This document shows positions 1-8,281 of a DNA stretch of 38,534 nt, piece by piece. The first letter of the stretch is position 1, and every line of letters starts with the position of its first letter. The notes under the pieces are model-generated. The model was not told where the DNA came from. It ran no database searches and worked only from the letters and a program-made list of their open reading frames with translations. A program made the position numbers and the translations under genes. The DNA comes from Bradyrhizobium monzae (GTDB lineage Bacteria > Pseudomonadota > Alphaproteobacteria > Rhizobiales > Xanthobacteraceae): positions 1-38,534 of the forward strand of contig NZ_JAIRDQ010000021.1 of NCBI RefSeq assembly GCF_021458635.1, in the 5' to 3' direction.

Positions 1-1
1 T

Positions 2-145
2 GGCAAGGAAGAAAACCCCGTCAATCTCGACCCCCGCATGGCCAAGCTCGCCGGCGGTGTCCACCGTCTCGACGGCCAGCTCATGGTCGTCCTCGACGTC
101 GATCGCGTCCTCGAGCTCAAGACCGAAGTGCAAATGGCTGCCTGA
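2..145 (+). CDS. cheW: CheW chemotaxis coupling protein, C-terminal end (partial)
   Basis: The frame is open from the left edge and encodes 47 residues before a TGA. The segment reads as the last strands of a CheW domain: a loop with ARMAKLAGG-like character (here PRMAKLAGGVHRLDGQ) followed by the strand LMVVLDVDRVLEL, which is the usual CheW ending. CheW bridges chemoreceptors to the kinase CheA at the inner membrane. The N-terminal two thirds lie outside the window, so its start and promoter cannot be judged. The gene sits 37 bases before cheY on the same strand, which suggests one chemotaxis operon. The family call rests on this tail and on context. Confidence 0.8.
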   Translation, partial: GKEENPVNLDPRMAKLAGGVHRLDGQLMVVLDVDRVLELKTEVQMAA

Positions 146-182
146 ACCCTTCACGAAAGACATTGAAAGCCGGAGAACCAAG

Positions 183-572
183 ATGAAGACCTGTTTGGTG
201 GTTGACGATTCCAGTATCGTTCGCAAGGTCGCCCGTCGCATCGTCGAATCGCTGGGCTTTCAAGTCATTGAAGCGGAAGACGGCGTCGAGGCGCTGGTCC
301 ACTGCAAGAAGGCAATGCCGGAAGCCATCCTGCTCGACTGGAACATGCCCGTCATGGACGGCTTCCAGTTCCTGGGCACGCTGCGCCGCATGCCCGGTGG
401 CGACGAGCCCAAGGTCGTGTTCTGCACCACCGAGACCGGCATCGACCATATCACCAAGGCGATGGGCGGCGGTGCCAACGAGTACATCATGAAGCCGTTC
501 GACAAGGACATCGTGATGGCCAAATTCCAGGAAGTCGGGCTGATCGAACGCGAAGAAGAGACAGCGGCCTGA
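183..572 (+). CDS. cheY: CheY, single-domain chemotaxis response regulator
   Basis: A 129-residue receiver domain that carries the phosphoryl signal from CheA to the flagellar motor. Visible residues are the acidic pair D8-D9 in LVVDDSS, the phospho-acceptor D52 in LLDWNMP, the conserved Thr in CTTETG near 82-83, and K104 in MKPFD. The length is that of a bare CheY with no output domain. The ATG at 183 is chosen because the receiver fold begins at once after it; in-frame codons further upstream overlap the end of cheW and add no domain sequence. It lies between cheW and cheR. The DWNMP form around the aspartate is typical of alphaproteobacterial CheY proteins. Which chemotaxis paralogue this is cannot be decided here. 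Confidence 0.93.
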   Translation: MKTCLVVDDSSIVRKVARRIVESLGFQVIEAEDGVEALVHCKKAMPEAILLDWNMPVMDGFQFLGTLRRMPGGDEPKVVFCTTETGIDHITKAMGGGANEYIMKPFDKDIVMAKFQEVGLIEREEETAA

Positions 573-607
573 AATACACCCGCCAGTAGAGCGTCAAGAG
601 GTATCCT

Positions 608-1477
608 GTGAACTCGCCCGACTACGAGTATCTGCGTAAATTGCTGAAAGAGCGCTCTGGTCTCGACCTGTCCGCCGACAAGCAATATCTGATCGAAAGC
701 CGCCTGCTGCCGCTGGCGCGCAAGGGCGGCCTCGCCGGTATCCCCGAGCTGGTGCAGAAGCTGCAAGGCGGCTCGAGCGCGCTGATCACCAGCGTGGTCG
801 AAGCCATGACCACGAACGAGACCTTCTTCTTCCGCGACAAGATCCCGTTCGACCATTTCCGCGACACCATCATGCCGGAAGTGCTCAAGGCCCGTGCCAG
901 CCGCCGCAGCGTGCGGATCTGGTGCGCCGCAGGCTCGACCGGGCAGGAGCCCTATTCGCTTGCGATGACCCTGAAGGAGATGGGTGCGGCCCTGACCGGC
1001 TGGCGCGTCGAGATCATCGCGACCGATCTCTCGCAGGAAGTGCTGGAGAAGGCCAAGGCCGGCATCTACAGCCAGTTCGAAGTGCAGCGCGGCCTGCCGA
1101 TTCAGCATCTTGTGAAGTACTTCAAGCCGAACGGCGAAACCTGGCAGATCAATCCCGAGCTGCGGGCGATGATCCAGCATCGGCAGCTCAATCTGCTGCA
1201 GGATTTCTCCCACCTCGGTACGTTCGACGTCATCTTCTGTCGCAACGTGCTGATCTATTTCGATCAGGAAACCAAGATCAACATCTTCAACCGCCTGGCC
1301 CGCCAGATCGAGCCCGACGGCTTCATGGTGCTCGGGGCTGCGGAGACCGTGGTCGGACTGACCGATACGTTCAAGCCGATTGCCGATCGCCGTGGCCTCT
1401 ACAGGCCGAACGATCCGCGTGTGGCGGCGCCGATCGGCGCCGGGGCGCCGCGGATGGTGGCGATGGCAGGACGATAA
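608..1477 (+). CDS. cheR: CheR, chemoreceptor glutamate methyltransferase
   Basis: A 289-residue S-adenosylmethionine-dependent methyltransferase that methylates glutamates on chemoreceptors and so sets adaptation. The helical CheR N-terminal domain (about residues 1-75, with YLRKLLKERSGL) precedes the Rossmann-type domain. The SAM-binding segment IWCAAGSTGQEPYSLAM lies near 102-118, and FDVIFCRNVLIYFD near 205-220 is the family signature. The start is a GTG; residues follow the family from its first helix. It lies 35 bases after cheY and two bases before a PilZ-like gene. The methylesterase gene cheB, often beside cheR, is not in the visible part. Confidence 0.95.
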   Translation: MNSPDYEYLRKLLKERSGLDLSADKQYLIESRLLPLARKGGLAGIPELVQKLQGGSSALITSVVEAMTTNETFFFRDKIPFDHFRDTIMPEVLKARASRRSVRIWCAAGSTGQEPYSLAMTLKEMGAALTGWRVEIIATDLSQEVLEKAKAGIYSQFEVQRGLPIQHLVKYFKPNGETWQINPELRAMIQHRQLNLLQDFSHLGTFDVIFCRNVLIYFDQETKINIFNRLARQIEPDGFMVLGAAETVVGLTDTFKPIADRRGLYRPNDPRVAAPIGAGAPRMVAMAGR

Positions 1478-1479
1478 GA

Positions 1480-1797
1480 ATGGCCGAGGATGGCAAGGGC
1501 GCAGAGCGCGTCACGTTCAGTCGGGGCTATGATGTCTGCATCATGGCCATCGACGGTACGTGGCGGCGCGACTGCACCCTCAATGCGATTTCCGACACGG
1601 ATGCCATCCTCACGGTGGAGGGCTCGATCCAGGGGTTGAACCTCAAGGAGTTCTTCCTGCTGCTGTCGTCCACCGGCCTTGCCTATCGCCGCTGCGAGCT
1701 GGTGCGCGTCAACGGCGCCGAGATGGACATCCAGTTCCTGCGCGGCAAGAACCGCAAGAAGCGCGGCGCGGCCAACGGCCATGATGCGGTGGCGTGA
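1480..1797 (+). CDS. PilZ-like small protein
   Basis: A 105-residue protein starting two bases after the cheR stop, so probably translated in the same operon. The pattern ERVTFSRGYDVCIMAIDG followed by NAISDTDAIL and, later, MDIQFLR fits a compact PilZ beta-barrel, a family that commonly binds cyclic di-GMP and affects motility. The canonical arginine motif (RxxxR) and the D/NxSxxG loop are both weak here, so nucleotide binding is not assured. The C-terminal tail is basic (GKNRKKRG). The ATG at 1480 is preferred over longer in-frame extensions, which would run through cheR in another frame. The PilZ assignment is an inference from pattern. Confidence 0.72.
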   Translation: MAEDGKGAERVTFSRGYDVCIMAIDGTWRRDCTLNAISDTDAILTVEGSIQGLNLKEFFLLLSSTGLAYRRCELVRVNGAEMDIQFLRGKNRKKRGAANGHDAVA

Positions 1798-1939
1798 TCG
1801 CCACGCACAGCCGGCCGCTCTTTCTTGACGCGTTGCTTCACATTTTCTGAAAACATCCGAACGAATTCGCAGGGCCGGCTTTACGTGGCCTAAGCGCGTA
1901 CCGTGTATCAAGGACCTGTCGCAATTTCAGGGTCCGGTA

Positions 1940-2443
1940 ATGCCAAGAAGCTCTCTCTCTTCCGTCACGTCAAACCTGCCCGACGTCGCCGAGCGGCGCG
2001 CGCTTCAGCTCCTGGTGGTCGATGACGACGCCACGCAGCGTAGCCTGATCACGGTCGCCGCCAAGCAGGCCGGCCACGAAGTCGCGGTTGCGCCGTCGGT
2101 TACGGAAGCCATCGAAAAGCTGCGCGCCGCGCGCTTCGACTGCGTGACGCTCGATCTCGTGCTTGAGGATGGCGACGGCATCGACGTGCTGCGCGAGATG
2201 GCAGCGGCGAAATTCACGGGCTCCGTGATCGTCATCAGCGGCATGGACGGCAAGCGCCGCAGCGCCGCCCGCAGCTTCGCCCGCTCCGTCGGGATCGAGC
2301 TTCAGAGCCTGCCGAAGCCGCTGGATCTCGCGGCGTTGCGCATCAGCCTCGCCAATCTCGGCAAGACCGCGATGGGGCTGCCGACGATCCATACCTGGGG
2401 TGGCGTCGCCACCGACGCGATCGTGGAGCGGCACCGCGCCTGA
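1940..2443 (+). CDS. Stand-alone response regulator receiver protein
   Basis: A 167-residue protein with one receiver domain at about residues 22-140. The acidic cluster is in LLVVDDDATQ (28-30), the likely phospho-acceptor is D72 in VTLDLVLEDGDG, the conserved Ser is in VIVISGMDG, and the Lys is in SLPKPLD. A short Ser-rich leader of about 20 residues precedes the domain, and a 25-residue tail without recognisable output follows. It lies 142 bases after the PilZ-like gene on the same strand, so it may have its own promoter. No cognate kinase touches it; the hybrid kinase on the opposite strand about 1.2 kb away is one candidate partner, but that is only proximity. Confidence 0.85.
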   Translation: MPRSSLSSVTSNLPDVAERRALQLLVVDDDATQRSLITVAAKQAGHEVAVAPSVTEAIEKLRAARFDCVTLDLVLEDGDGIDVLREMAAAKFTGSVIVISGMDGKRRSAARSFARSVGIELQSLPKPLDLAALRISLANLGKTAMGLPTIHTWGGVATDAIVERHRA

Positions 2444-2483
2444 GGCGCGGAACTGCCATGCAATCGGCCGCGCTGATTGCGAT

Positions 2484-2786
2484 CTACGCGGCGTTGCCAG
2501 ATTCCGACAGCATTTGAAGGGCGTGGCTGAGCTCCGCCCGGCAGGTGTTGAGGGCGGCGCTCGCCGTGGCAAAACGCGGCGTGACGTCGTCGAGCACGAC
2601 GACTTCGATGGAACCCGAGATAGCGCTCGAGATAGCGCTATCGTCGTCCGGCTCCATCGTAGCGTCGATCAGACGCATACTGATCTCGATACGCGCGATC
2701 AGGGAGCGAAGTTCGGCCGCGATCAGCTGACGGCTATCGGTTTCAGCCATTGCGACGAGCGGGGGTGTGCCGGCGTAATTTAGCAT
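2484..2786 (-). CDS. Small protein of unknown function
   Basis: A 100-residue soluble, acidic, mainly helical protein that I do not recognise. The ATG at 2786 is chosen because a strong ribosome-binding sequence (GGGGGAGGG) lies about 9 bases before it; an in-frame ATG at 2750 (MAETDSRQ) is an alternative. A central stretch contains the duplicated SAIS SAIS, encoded by a short tandem repeat near 2620-2645. There is no signal peptide or membrane segment. It stands alone, facing the receiver gene on the left tail to tail, and with a divergent FixJ-type regulator on its right. Confidence reflects the good start signal and fold-like composition. Confidence 0.65.
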   Translation of the reverse strand: MLNYAGTPPLVAMAETDSRQLIAAELRSLIARIEISMRLIDATMEPDDDSAISSAISGSIEVVVLDDVTPRFATASAALNTCRAELSHALQMLSESGNAA

Positions 2787-2973
2787 GGATATTTTCCCTC
2801 CCCCGCAATAAGGCACCTCAGCGCTACTTGTGCGTTAAGTTCATGTCCCGTACAAATGCGGGTGGGCCGAATCTGCGCCGAAAGCCATAACGTTAGGCGC
2901 GGACGCGAGTCCTTGGATGCCGGACGTTCTTGGCGATCGACTTGGCAATCGACTTGGCGAATGGACATGGCAC

Positions 2974-3609
2974 ATGGTCGAACAAACCTCCCGTGGTGAG
3001 ATCTTCGTGGTCGATGACGACCCGGCTGTTCGCGACACCCTGTCGATGGTGTTGAAGGCGGCGGGTTATGAGGTGATCTGTTTCGCGGATGGCGCAGCAC
3101 TGCTCTCGGTCGCGCGAAGCCGCACGCCGGCTGCCGTGCTGCTCGACGTGCACATTCCCGGAAAGTCTGGCCTCGATATTCTCAAGGAACTGCACGGCGA
3201 GGACTATCCCGCGCCGATCTTCATGATCTCCGGCCAGGGCGACATTGCGATGGCGGTGGGCGCCATCAAGAGCGGCGCGCTCGACTTCATCGAGAAGCCG
3301 TTCCGCGGCAGCGAGATCGTCGGTCGGCTCGACGAGGCGATCGGCGCCTACGCACGCCGGCAGTCGGAGAATGCGTCGCCGAAATTCGGCTCGCTGCATT
3401 TCCCCGGACGCGAGCCGCTGACCCGCCGGGAGCGCGAGGTGCTCGAGCAGTTCGCTGCTGGTGCCTCCAACAAGGAAGCCGGCCGGACCCTCGGCATCAG
3501 CCCGCGCACCATCGAGGATCACCGCGCCAACATCATGAAGAAGCTCGGCGCCCGCAATGCCGCCGACCTGATCCGTATCGTGATGACCGCGGCCCAGCGC
3601 GCGTCGTAG
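2974..3609 (+). CDS. FixJ/NarL-type response regulator with LuxR DNA-binding domain
   Basis: A 211-residue two-domain transcription factor. The receiver domain occupies about 8-125, with FVVDDDPAVRDT, the phospho-acceptor D58 in VLLDVHIPGKSG, MISGQGD and the lysine in FIEKPF. The LuxR/FixJ helix-turn-helix occupies about 147-205, with LTRREREVL, ASNKEAGRTLGIS, PRTIEDHRANIMKKL. The ATG at 2974 is chosen because the receiver starts eight residues later; upstream in-frame ATG codons at 2917 and 2965 would only add unrelated residues. It ends 10 bases from the end of the oppositely oriented hybrid kinase. FixJ itself governs microaerobic nitrogen fixation, but this is only the family, not an assignment to fixJ. 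Confidence 0.9.
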   Translation: MVEQTSRGEIFVVDDDPAVRDTLSMVLKAAGYEVICFADGAALLSVARSRTPAAVLLDVHIPGKSGLDILKELHGEDYPAPIFMISGQGDIAMAVGAIKSGALDFIEKPFRGSEIVGRLDEAIGAYARRQSENASPKFGSLHFPGREPLTRREREVLEQFAAGASNKEAGRTLGISPRTIEDHRANIMKKLGARNAADLIRIVMTAAQRAS

Positions 3610-3619
3610 GCACGAAGTA

Positions 3620-6600
3620 TCAGCTGCTCAGCGCCTTGCGGATGATCCGCGCCAGATCGGACTTGCGATAGGGCTTCGCCAGCAGCAGTACGCCCGAATC
3701 CAGCCGGCCGTGATGGATGATCGCGTTCTCGGTATAGCCTGACGTGTAGACCACCCTGAGGTCGGGGCGCGACTTCAGCACCTCGTCGGCGAGCTGCCGT
3801 CCGTTCATCTTGCCGGGCATGATCACGTCGGTGAACAACAGGTCGAACGGCTTGCCGCTCGCAACGATCGTGAGCGCCTCCGCGGCATTGGCGGCCTGCA
3901 GGGTGACGTAGCCGAGCGAATGCAGCTGGGCCAGCACATAGTCGCGCACCAGCCGGTCGTCCTCGACCACGAGGATGGTCTCGTGCCCGCCCTCGATCGT
4001 GACCGGCGTTACGCCATCGGTGATCGGCGTCGGCGTCTTGCCCGGCGGCAGGTACATCTTGATCGTGGTGCCGTGGCCTTCCTCGCTGTAGATCTTGATG
4101 TGTCCCGCGGACTGCTTGATGAAGCCGTAGACCATGGAGAGCCCGAGCCCGGTGCCCTTGCCCGGGCCCTTCGAGGTGAAGAAGGGGTCGAACACGCGCG
4201 CCAGCATGTTGGCTGGAATGCCGGTGCCGGTGTCGCTCACCGCGATCAGCACGTAGTGCCCGGGCCGGACGTCATTCGCGCTGGCATAGACCTCGTCGAG
4301 ATAGGCGGCGCCCGTCTCCACGATCAGCTTGCCGCCGCCGGGCATCGCGTCGCGCGCGTTGAGCGCGAGGTTGAGGATCGCCGTGGTGAGCTGGTTCGGA
4401 TCGACGACGGCGACGCAGCTCTCGTCCTCGAACACGGATTCGATCTGGATCTGCTCGCCCAGTGTCGGCCGCAACAGCTTTGCGGTGTCGATGATCAGCG
4501 AATTGATGTCGATCTCGCGCGGCTGCAGCGGCTGCTTGCGTGCGAAGGCGAGCAGATGCTGGGTCAGCTCGGCGCCGCGGCCGGCGGCCTCATCGATCAT
4601 CTTGGTGATCGCGGCAAGCCCCTGATCCCCGGCCACGGCCTCGGCGAGGATCTCGATCGTCCCGGTGATGACGGTGAGAATGTTGTTGAAATCGTGCGCC
4701 ACGCCACCGGTGAGCTGGCCCACGGCCTCCATCTTCTCGGCGTGGCGGATGCGCTCCTCGGAGGCGATCTTGTCGGTGAGGTCGCGGTAGAACACGTTGA
4801 ACAGAACGCCCTCGCGGCGGCGCAGCGCCGTGACGCTCAGCTCGGCCTTGAACTCCTTGCCGTCGCGGCGCCGGACCATGAGCTCGCGGCGGCGGTTGAG
4901 GGGCTGTCCGTCTGCCGACCCGAGGAAGCGGGCGAGGCCGTCCTTGACCCTGTCGCGCTCGTTCTCGGCGACGATCAGGTCGACCGCGTTCTTGCCCAGC
5001 GCCTCGTCGCGCTGCCAGCCGAACAGCTCCTCGGCCCGCGAGCTCCAGTTCAGGATGGTGCTGCGATCGTCGGTCTGGACGAAGGCGTCGAGCGCGGTCT
5101 CGACGATGTTGCGCGCCAGCTGCTCGCTGTCGCGCAGGGATTCGGCGGCGTGCCTCGCCTCCGTCATGTCGCGCCCGACGAAGAAGTAGCGCTTGGCCTG
5201 ATCCGACCAGTTGCCGAGCCAGGACAGCCAGACCTCGCGGCCGTCCTTGTGCAGGCAGCGCGTGTCGGCGAGCTTCGGATGTCCGCCGCGCCGGAGTGCG
5301 CGCATCTCCTCGCGGGATTGATCGAGATGGGCGGGGTGAATGAAATCGACGCCGCTGCGGCCGATCATTTCGTCGGGCGTGTAGCCGAGCACGGTCTCGC
5401 AACTCGGGCTGATCTGCACGATATGGCCCCGCGAGTTCATGATCATGATCAGATCTTCCGAGGCGTCGAACAGCTGCCGCCGTTCTTCGAGCGTCTGCTG
5501 CAGCGCGCGTTCGGTCCGCCGTGCATCGGTGAGACGGCGCGCCGTTCCGGACGCGCCGATGATCTCGCCCGCGGCGCCCCGGATCGGTGAGAGGCTGACC
5601 GATATTTCGACCCGACTGCCGTCCTTGCGGACGCGCACGGTTTCGAAATGCTCGATCCGTTCGCCCCGCGCTATCCGCTGCAGGTAATCCTTGCCCTCTT
5701 CGCTTCGATCCGGCGGCAGCAGGATCGAGGTCGGCCGTCCGACCGCCTCCTCGGCAGAATAGCCGTAAAGGCGCTCGGCCGCGCTGTTCCAGCCGATGAT
5801 GGTGCCGTCGAGCGTCTGCATCACGATCGAATCGTCGGAGGACTCGACCGCGGCGCTGAACAGGCGCTCGCGCACGGCGAGCTGGTCGCGGGCTGCTTCA
5901 GTGCGCCGCCGCTCCTCGACCTCGTGCTCCAGCGCCGAGGTCTTGGCTTTGGTCTCTTCGACCATGTGGGCAAAGGCCCGCGCCAGCATGCCGGTCTCGC
6001 CTCCGGCGTCGGTCGGAATCGTGGCTGGCTTGCCACGCCCGATCGCTTCGACTGCTTTGGTGAGTCGCCCGATCGGCCGGGTCAGCGATCGCGCCAGCAG
6101 CAGAGCAAGCGCGGCCGCGACCAGTACCGCGATAATGCCGATCGTCAGGCTCGTCCGCTCGATGATGACGGCGGGCGCCATGAACACGGCGTAGGGCACG
6201 ACGCGAATGATGCCGACCCATTGGCCCTCGGCGAGGATCGCGGGCGCAATCGCGGTGCCGCTGGGCTTGCCGTCGCTTTCAGGCACGACATGGGTTACGC
6301 CCTGCGTCGATCCAGTGACGTCGGCGAAATAAGGGAAGTCGTCCTGCCAGCGTGTCGGTGTGCCCAGTTGGGAGCCGAACTCGCGGGTTCGGTCCGGGTG
6401 CACGATGTAGTCGCCGTTGCGGCCGACGACGTAGACCTGTTCGCCCCGTCGGCTCGCGATCCTGATACGGTCGAGCACCTGGCGCATGTCGACATTGATG
6501 ACGACGATGCCGAACAGCCGGTGATCGGATCCGTACAGCGGTCCCGCCACGCGTAGTGTCGGGACGTAAGGCAGCTGAATCTTGCCGTTGTCGACGTTCA

Positions 6601-7120
6601 GATCGACCGGAGAGACATAGATCTGGTCTTCGGTGAGCTTGATCGCGTCCTGGAAGAAGAAGCGATCGTCCTTGGTTTGCAGGGCTTCGTCGGGAACGAC
6701 GCGGACCGATCCGTTTGGCCCGGAGCGGTCGACGCGCAGATATTCGGTGCCGTCGGCGCTGATGATCCGAAATTTCGCGTAAGTGGGGTTGGCTTCGACA
6801 TCGGCAACGAGACGCGCCAGCAGCCGCTCGCGCCAGGTCTTTTCGGCCAGATGATCAACCGGATCGATGCCATTGTTGAAATGGGCGTCGATCACGCCGC
6901 GCACGGCGGCATTGGCGCGGAACGTCACGATGTCGGCATGCGCGCCGCTGGTCTGGGCTTCGAGCTGGGAGGCGAGTAGTCCCGACTGGGTTTCGATTCG
7001 ATCGATCACCCGCGGCAGGAACGCCCGTTCCAGGCTGTAATGATTCAGCCACCCGACCGCGGAGACCGCAACCGCGACCAGCAGAATCATCGCGATGGCC
7101 AACCGGGTTGCGAGCGTCAT
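3620..7120 (-). CDS. Membrane hybrid histidine kinase: Cache sensor, HAMP, three PAS, kinase, receiver
   Basis: A 1166-residue hybrid sensor kinase. In order: a first membrane helix (about 5-25), an extracytoplasmic Cache-type sensor (about 30-310, with ISADGTEYLRVDR, RFFFQDAIK, VVINVDMRQVL), a second membrane helix (about 325-345), a HAMP linker (RSLTRPIGRLTKAVEAIGRG), three PAS domains (about 420-540, 550-660, 675-790), a HisKA dimerisation domain with the phospho-acceptor His near 808 in GGVAHDFNNIL, and an HATPase domain with NARDAMPGGG, DTGTGIP and GTGLGLSMVYG. A C-terminal receiver follows, with VVEDDRLVRD, the aspartate near 1096 in LFTDVIMPGK and the lysine in AKPYRK. All catalytic motifs look intact. 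Partner proteins are unknown; the FixJ-type regulator converges on it and a receiver remnant lies just upstream. Confidence 0.95.
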   Translation of the reverse strand: MTLATRLAIAMILLVAVAVSAVGWLNHYSLERAFLPRVIDRIETQSGLLASQLEAQTSGAHADIVTFRANAAVRGVIDAHFNNGIDPVDHLAEKTWRERLLARLVADVEANPTYAKFRIISADGTEYLRVDRSGPNGSVRVVPDEALQTKDDRFFFQDAIKLTEDQIYVSPVDLNVDNGKIQLPYVPTLRVAGPLYGSDHRLFGIVVINVDMRQVLDRIRIASRRGEQVYVVGRNGDYIVHPDRTREFGSQLGTPTRWQDDFPYFADVTGSTQGVTHVVPESDGKPSGTAIAPAILAEGQWVGIIRVVPYAVFMAPAVIIERTSLTIGIIAVLVAAALALLLARSLTRPIGRLTKAVEAIGRGKPATIPTDAGGETGMLARAFAHMVEETKAKTSALEHEVEERRRTEAARDQLAVRERLFSAAVESSDDSIVMQTLDGTIIGWNSAAERLYGYSAEEAVGRPTSILLPPDRSEEGKDYLQRIARGERIEHFETVRVRKDGSRVEISVSLSPIRGAAGEIIGASGTARRLTDARRTERALQQTLEERRQLFDASEDLIMIMNSRGHIVQISPSCETVLGYTPDEMIGRSGVDFIHPAHLDQSREEMRALRRGGHPKLADTRCLHKDGREVWLSWLGNWSDQAKRYFFVGRDMTEARHAAESLRDSEQLARNIVETALDAFVQTDDRSTILNWSSRAEELFGWQRDEALGKNAVDLIVAENERDRVKDGLARFLGSADGQPLNRRRELMVRRRDGKEFKAELSVTALRRREGVLFNVFYRDLTDKIASEERIRHAEKMEAVGQLTGGVAHDFNNILTVITGTIEILAEAVAGDQGLAAITKMIDEAAGRGAELTQHLLAFARKQPLQPREIDINSLIIDTAKLLRPTLGEQIQIESVFEDESCVAVVDPNQLTTAILNLALNARDAMPGGGKLIVETGAAYLDEVYASANDVRPGHYVLIAVSDTGTGIPANMLARVFDPFFTSKGPGKGTGLGLSMVYGFIKQSAGHIKIYSEEGHGTTIKMYLPPGKTPTPITDGVTPVTIEGGHETILVVEDDRLVRDYVLAQLHSLGYVTLQAANAAEALTIVASGKPFDLLFTDVIMPGKMNGRQLADEVLKSRPDLRVVYTSGYTENAIIHHGRLDSGVLLLAKPYRKSDLARIIRKALSS

Positions 7121-7181
7121 GTCGCCCTTCGCGCCGCGTCGAGAATGGACCCGAATGTACTACGCGACATCGACGGCCCCG

Positions 7182-7355
7182 TCATCGGCTGCCGGTGCCG
7201 GCATCGATGCGCGGCGGGCACGATGATGGCGCCGATATCAGGCGGCGGTCGACCGCGGCCAGCAGCGCGTCGGCGCGGAACGGCTTCTGCTCCAGCAGCA
7301 GGCGGATCGTAAGCTGGACGGCCGGATCGTCATCCACGATCAGGATGTTGGCCAC
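7182..7355 (-). pseudogene. Response regulator receiver gene with an internal in-frame deletion
   Basis: A 57-codon frame begins at a GTG with a good ribosome-binding site (GGAGG, 8 bases upstream). The first 22 residues, ANILIVDDDPAVQLTIRLLL, are the beta1-alpha1 start of a receiver, and residues 23-40, QKPFRADALLAAVDRRL, are the beta5-alpha5 end of one. The middle of a receiver, about 75 residues including the phospho-acceptor aspartate strand and the Thr/Ser strand, is absent, and the two ends are joined in frame. The last 17 residues (SAPSSCPPRIDAG...) look like read-through. It lies 62 bases upstream of the hybrid kinase and on the same strand, so it may once have been its partner regulator. 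It could still be translated but cannot be a working receiver. Confidence 0.75.
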
Positions 7356-7450
7356 GTTAAAAACCTCCGGGTCGGGCAGGGAAGTTCCCGACGACCCAAA
7401 TCAAAGCATCAAATGCGAAATTGTTGCGCGGATCGTGTCTGGCCTGCAAG

Positions 7451-7473
7451 CACTTCGCGGTCGTCGCGAAGTG
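7451..7473. repeat. Perfect 9-bp inverted repeat (hairpin)
   Basis: CACTTCGCG and CGCGAAGTG are separated by GTCGT. No T-run follows on either strand, so this is not a clear terminator. It lies in the 195-base gap between the start of the truncated receiver gene and the end of the GntR gene; nothing else is seen in that gap. It could slow transcription from the GntR gene into the signalling genes, or be a protein site. Confidence 0.5.
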
Positions 7474-7550
7474 GCGTTGCCAGGTCATTAGTTGGGTGCG
7501 GGAGTCGGGCCATATGCATGTTGGCGTGCAGATGACCCAGGCGACGACGC

Positions 7551-8255
7551 CTAGTCGGAAAGATATTCGGGATAGCGCTCCCGGATCCTCTCCAGCTCGC
7601 TGAGCGTGCCTGATAGATGTTTGCGCAGATGCTGCTGCGCGGCATCGGCGTCTTTCGCTTCGATCGCGCGCGTGATCAGCTTGTGGTGGCGCACGATGTT
7701 CTGGGCCTTGCCGGGCGAGGGCAGATGCAGCCGGCGCAGCCGGTCGATGTGTCCGCTGCGGCTGCGCACCAGCATCCAGAGATCCTGCTTTCCGGCCGCC
7801 GTGTAGAGCTGCGCGTGGAAATCATTGTCGGCGGCCATGAAGGCCTCGAAGTCGCCGGCCTTCGCGAATTGCTGTTGCAGTGCAATGGCGTGATCCAACC
7901 GAATGATCAAGGCAGGATCAGGATTGCCGGCAAGGAGCCGGACGATCTCCAGCTCCAGCGCCTGGCGCAGGAAATGCGCCTGTTGCGCGCGGTCGACGTC
8001 GATCTGGCTGACCACGGTCGCATGCTGCGGAAATACGTCGACCAGGCCCTCTTCCTCGAGCCGCATCAGCGCGTCGCGCACCGGGGTCGAGCTGACGCCG
8101 AATTGGCCGGCCAGCTCAGCCCGCGACAGCGGCGCGCCTGGCGGCAATTCGAGGGCGATGATCGCGTTGCGCAGCCGCTCGAACACCTGCGGCGCGGCCT
8201 GTCGGGCTCGGTCGAGCCGGGCGGCCGCGCGCGGCGCGGGATGGGCTCTTTCCAT
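7551..8255 (-). CDS. GntR-family transcriptional regulator (FadR/FCD type)
   Basis: A 234-residue one-component regulator. The winged helix-turn-helix occupies about 22-90, with VFERLRNAIIALELPPGAPLS, RAELAGQFGVSSTPVRDALMRLEEEGLV and the wing FPQHATVV. The helical FCD ligand domain follows (about 100-225), with the metal-site pattern DNDFHAQLY and HHKLITRAIEAKD that holds the conserved Asp and His residues. Such proteins usually repress neighbouring catabolic genes until a small organic acid binds. The ATG at 8255 lies 26 bases from a perfect palindrome, and the gene diverges from the ABC transporter and dehydratase genes, which makes it their likely local regulator. The ligand is not known; an aldonate or its keto-deoxy product is my inference. 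Confidence 0.92.
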   Translation of the reverse strand: MERAHPAPRAAARLDRARQAAPQVFERLRNAIIALELPPGAPLSRAELAGQFGVSSTPVRDALMRLEEEGLVDVFPQHATVVSQIDVDRAQQAHFLRQALELEIVRLLAGNPDPALIIRLDHAIALQQQFAKAGDFEAFMAADNDFHAQLYTAAGKQDLWMLVRSRSGHIDRLRRLHLPSPGKAQNIVRHHKLITRAIEAKDADAAQQHLRKHLSGTLSELERIRERYPEYLSD

Positions 8256-8281
8256 GGCGGCGGCTCCGGCGGACTTGCCTT

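Noticed and set aside
922..1479. Extension of the PilZ-like frame upstream through cheR
   Set aside because: It runs in another frame of cheR and has no domain sequence; the ATG at 1480 directly after the cheR stop is the natural start.
3920..5590. Long open frame of 556 codons on the + strand opposite the hybrid kinase
   Set aside because: It mirrors the kinase codons in GC-rich DNA; its residues are rich in Arg, Gly, His and Asp without any domain, while the minus-strand frame has complete kinase motifs.
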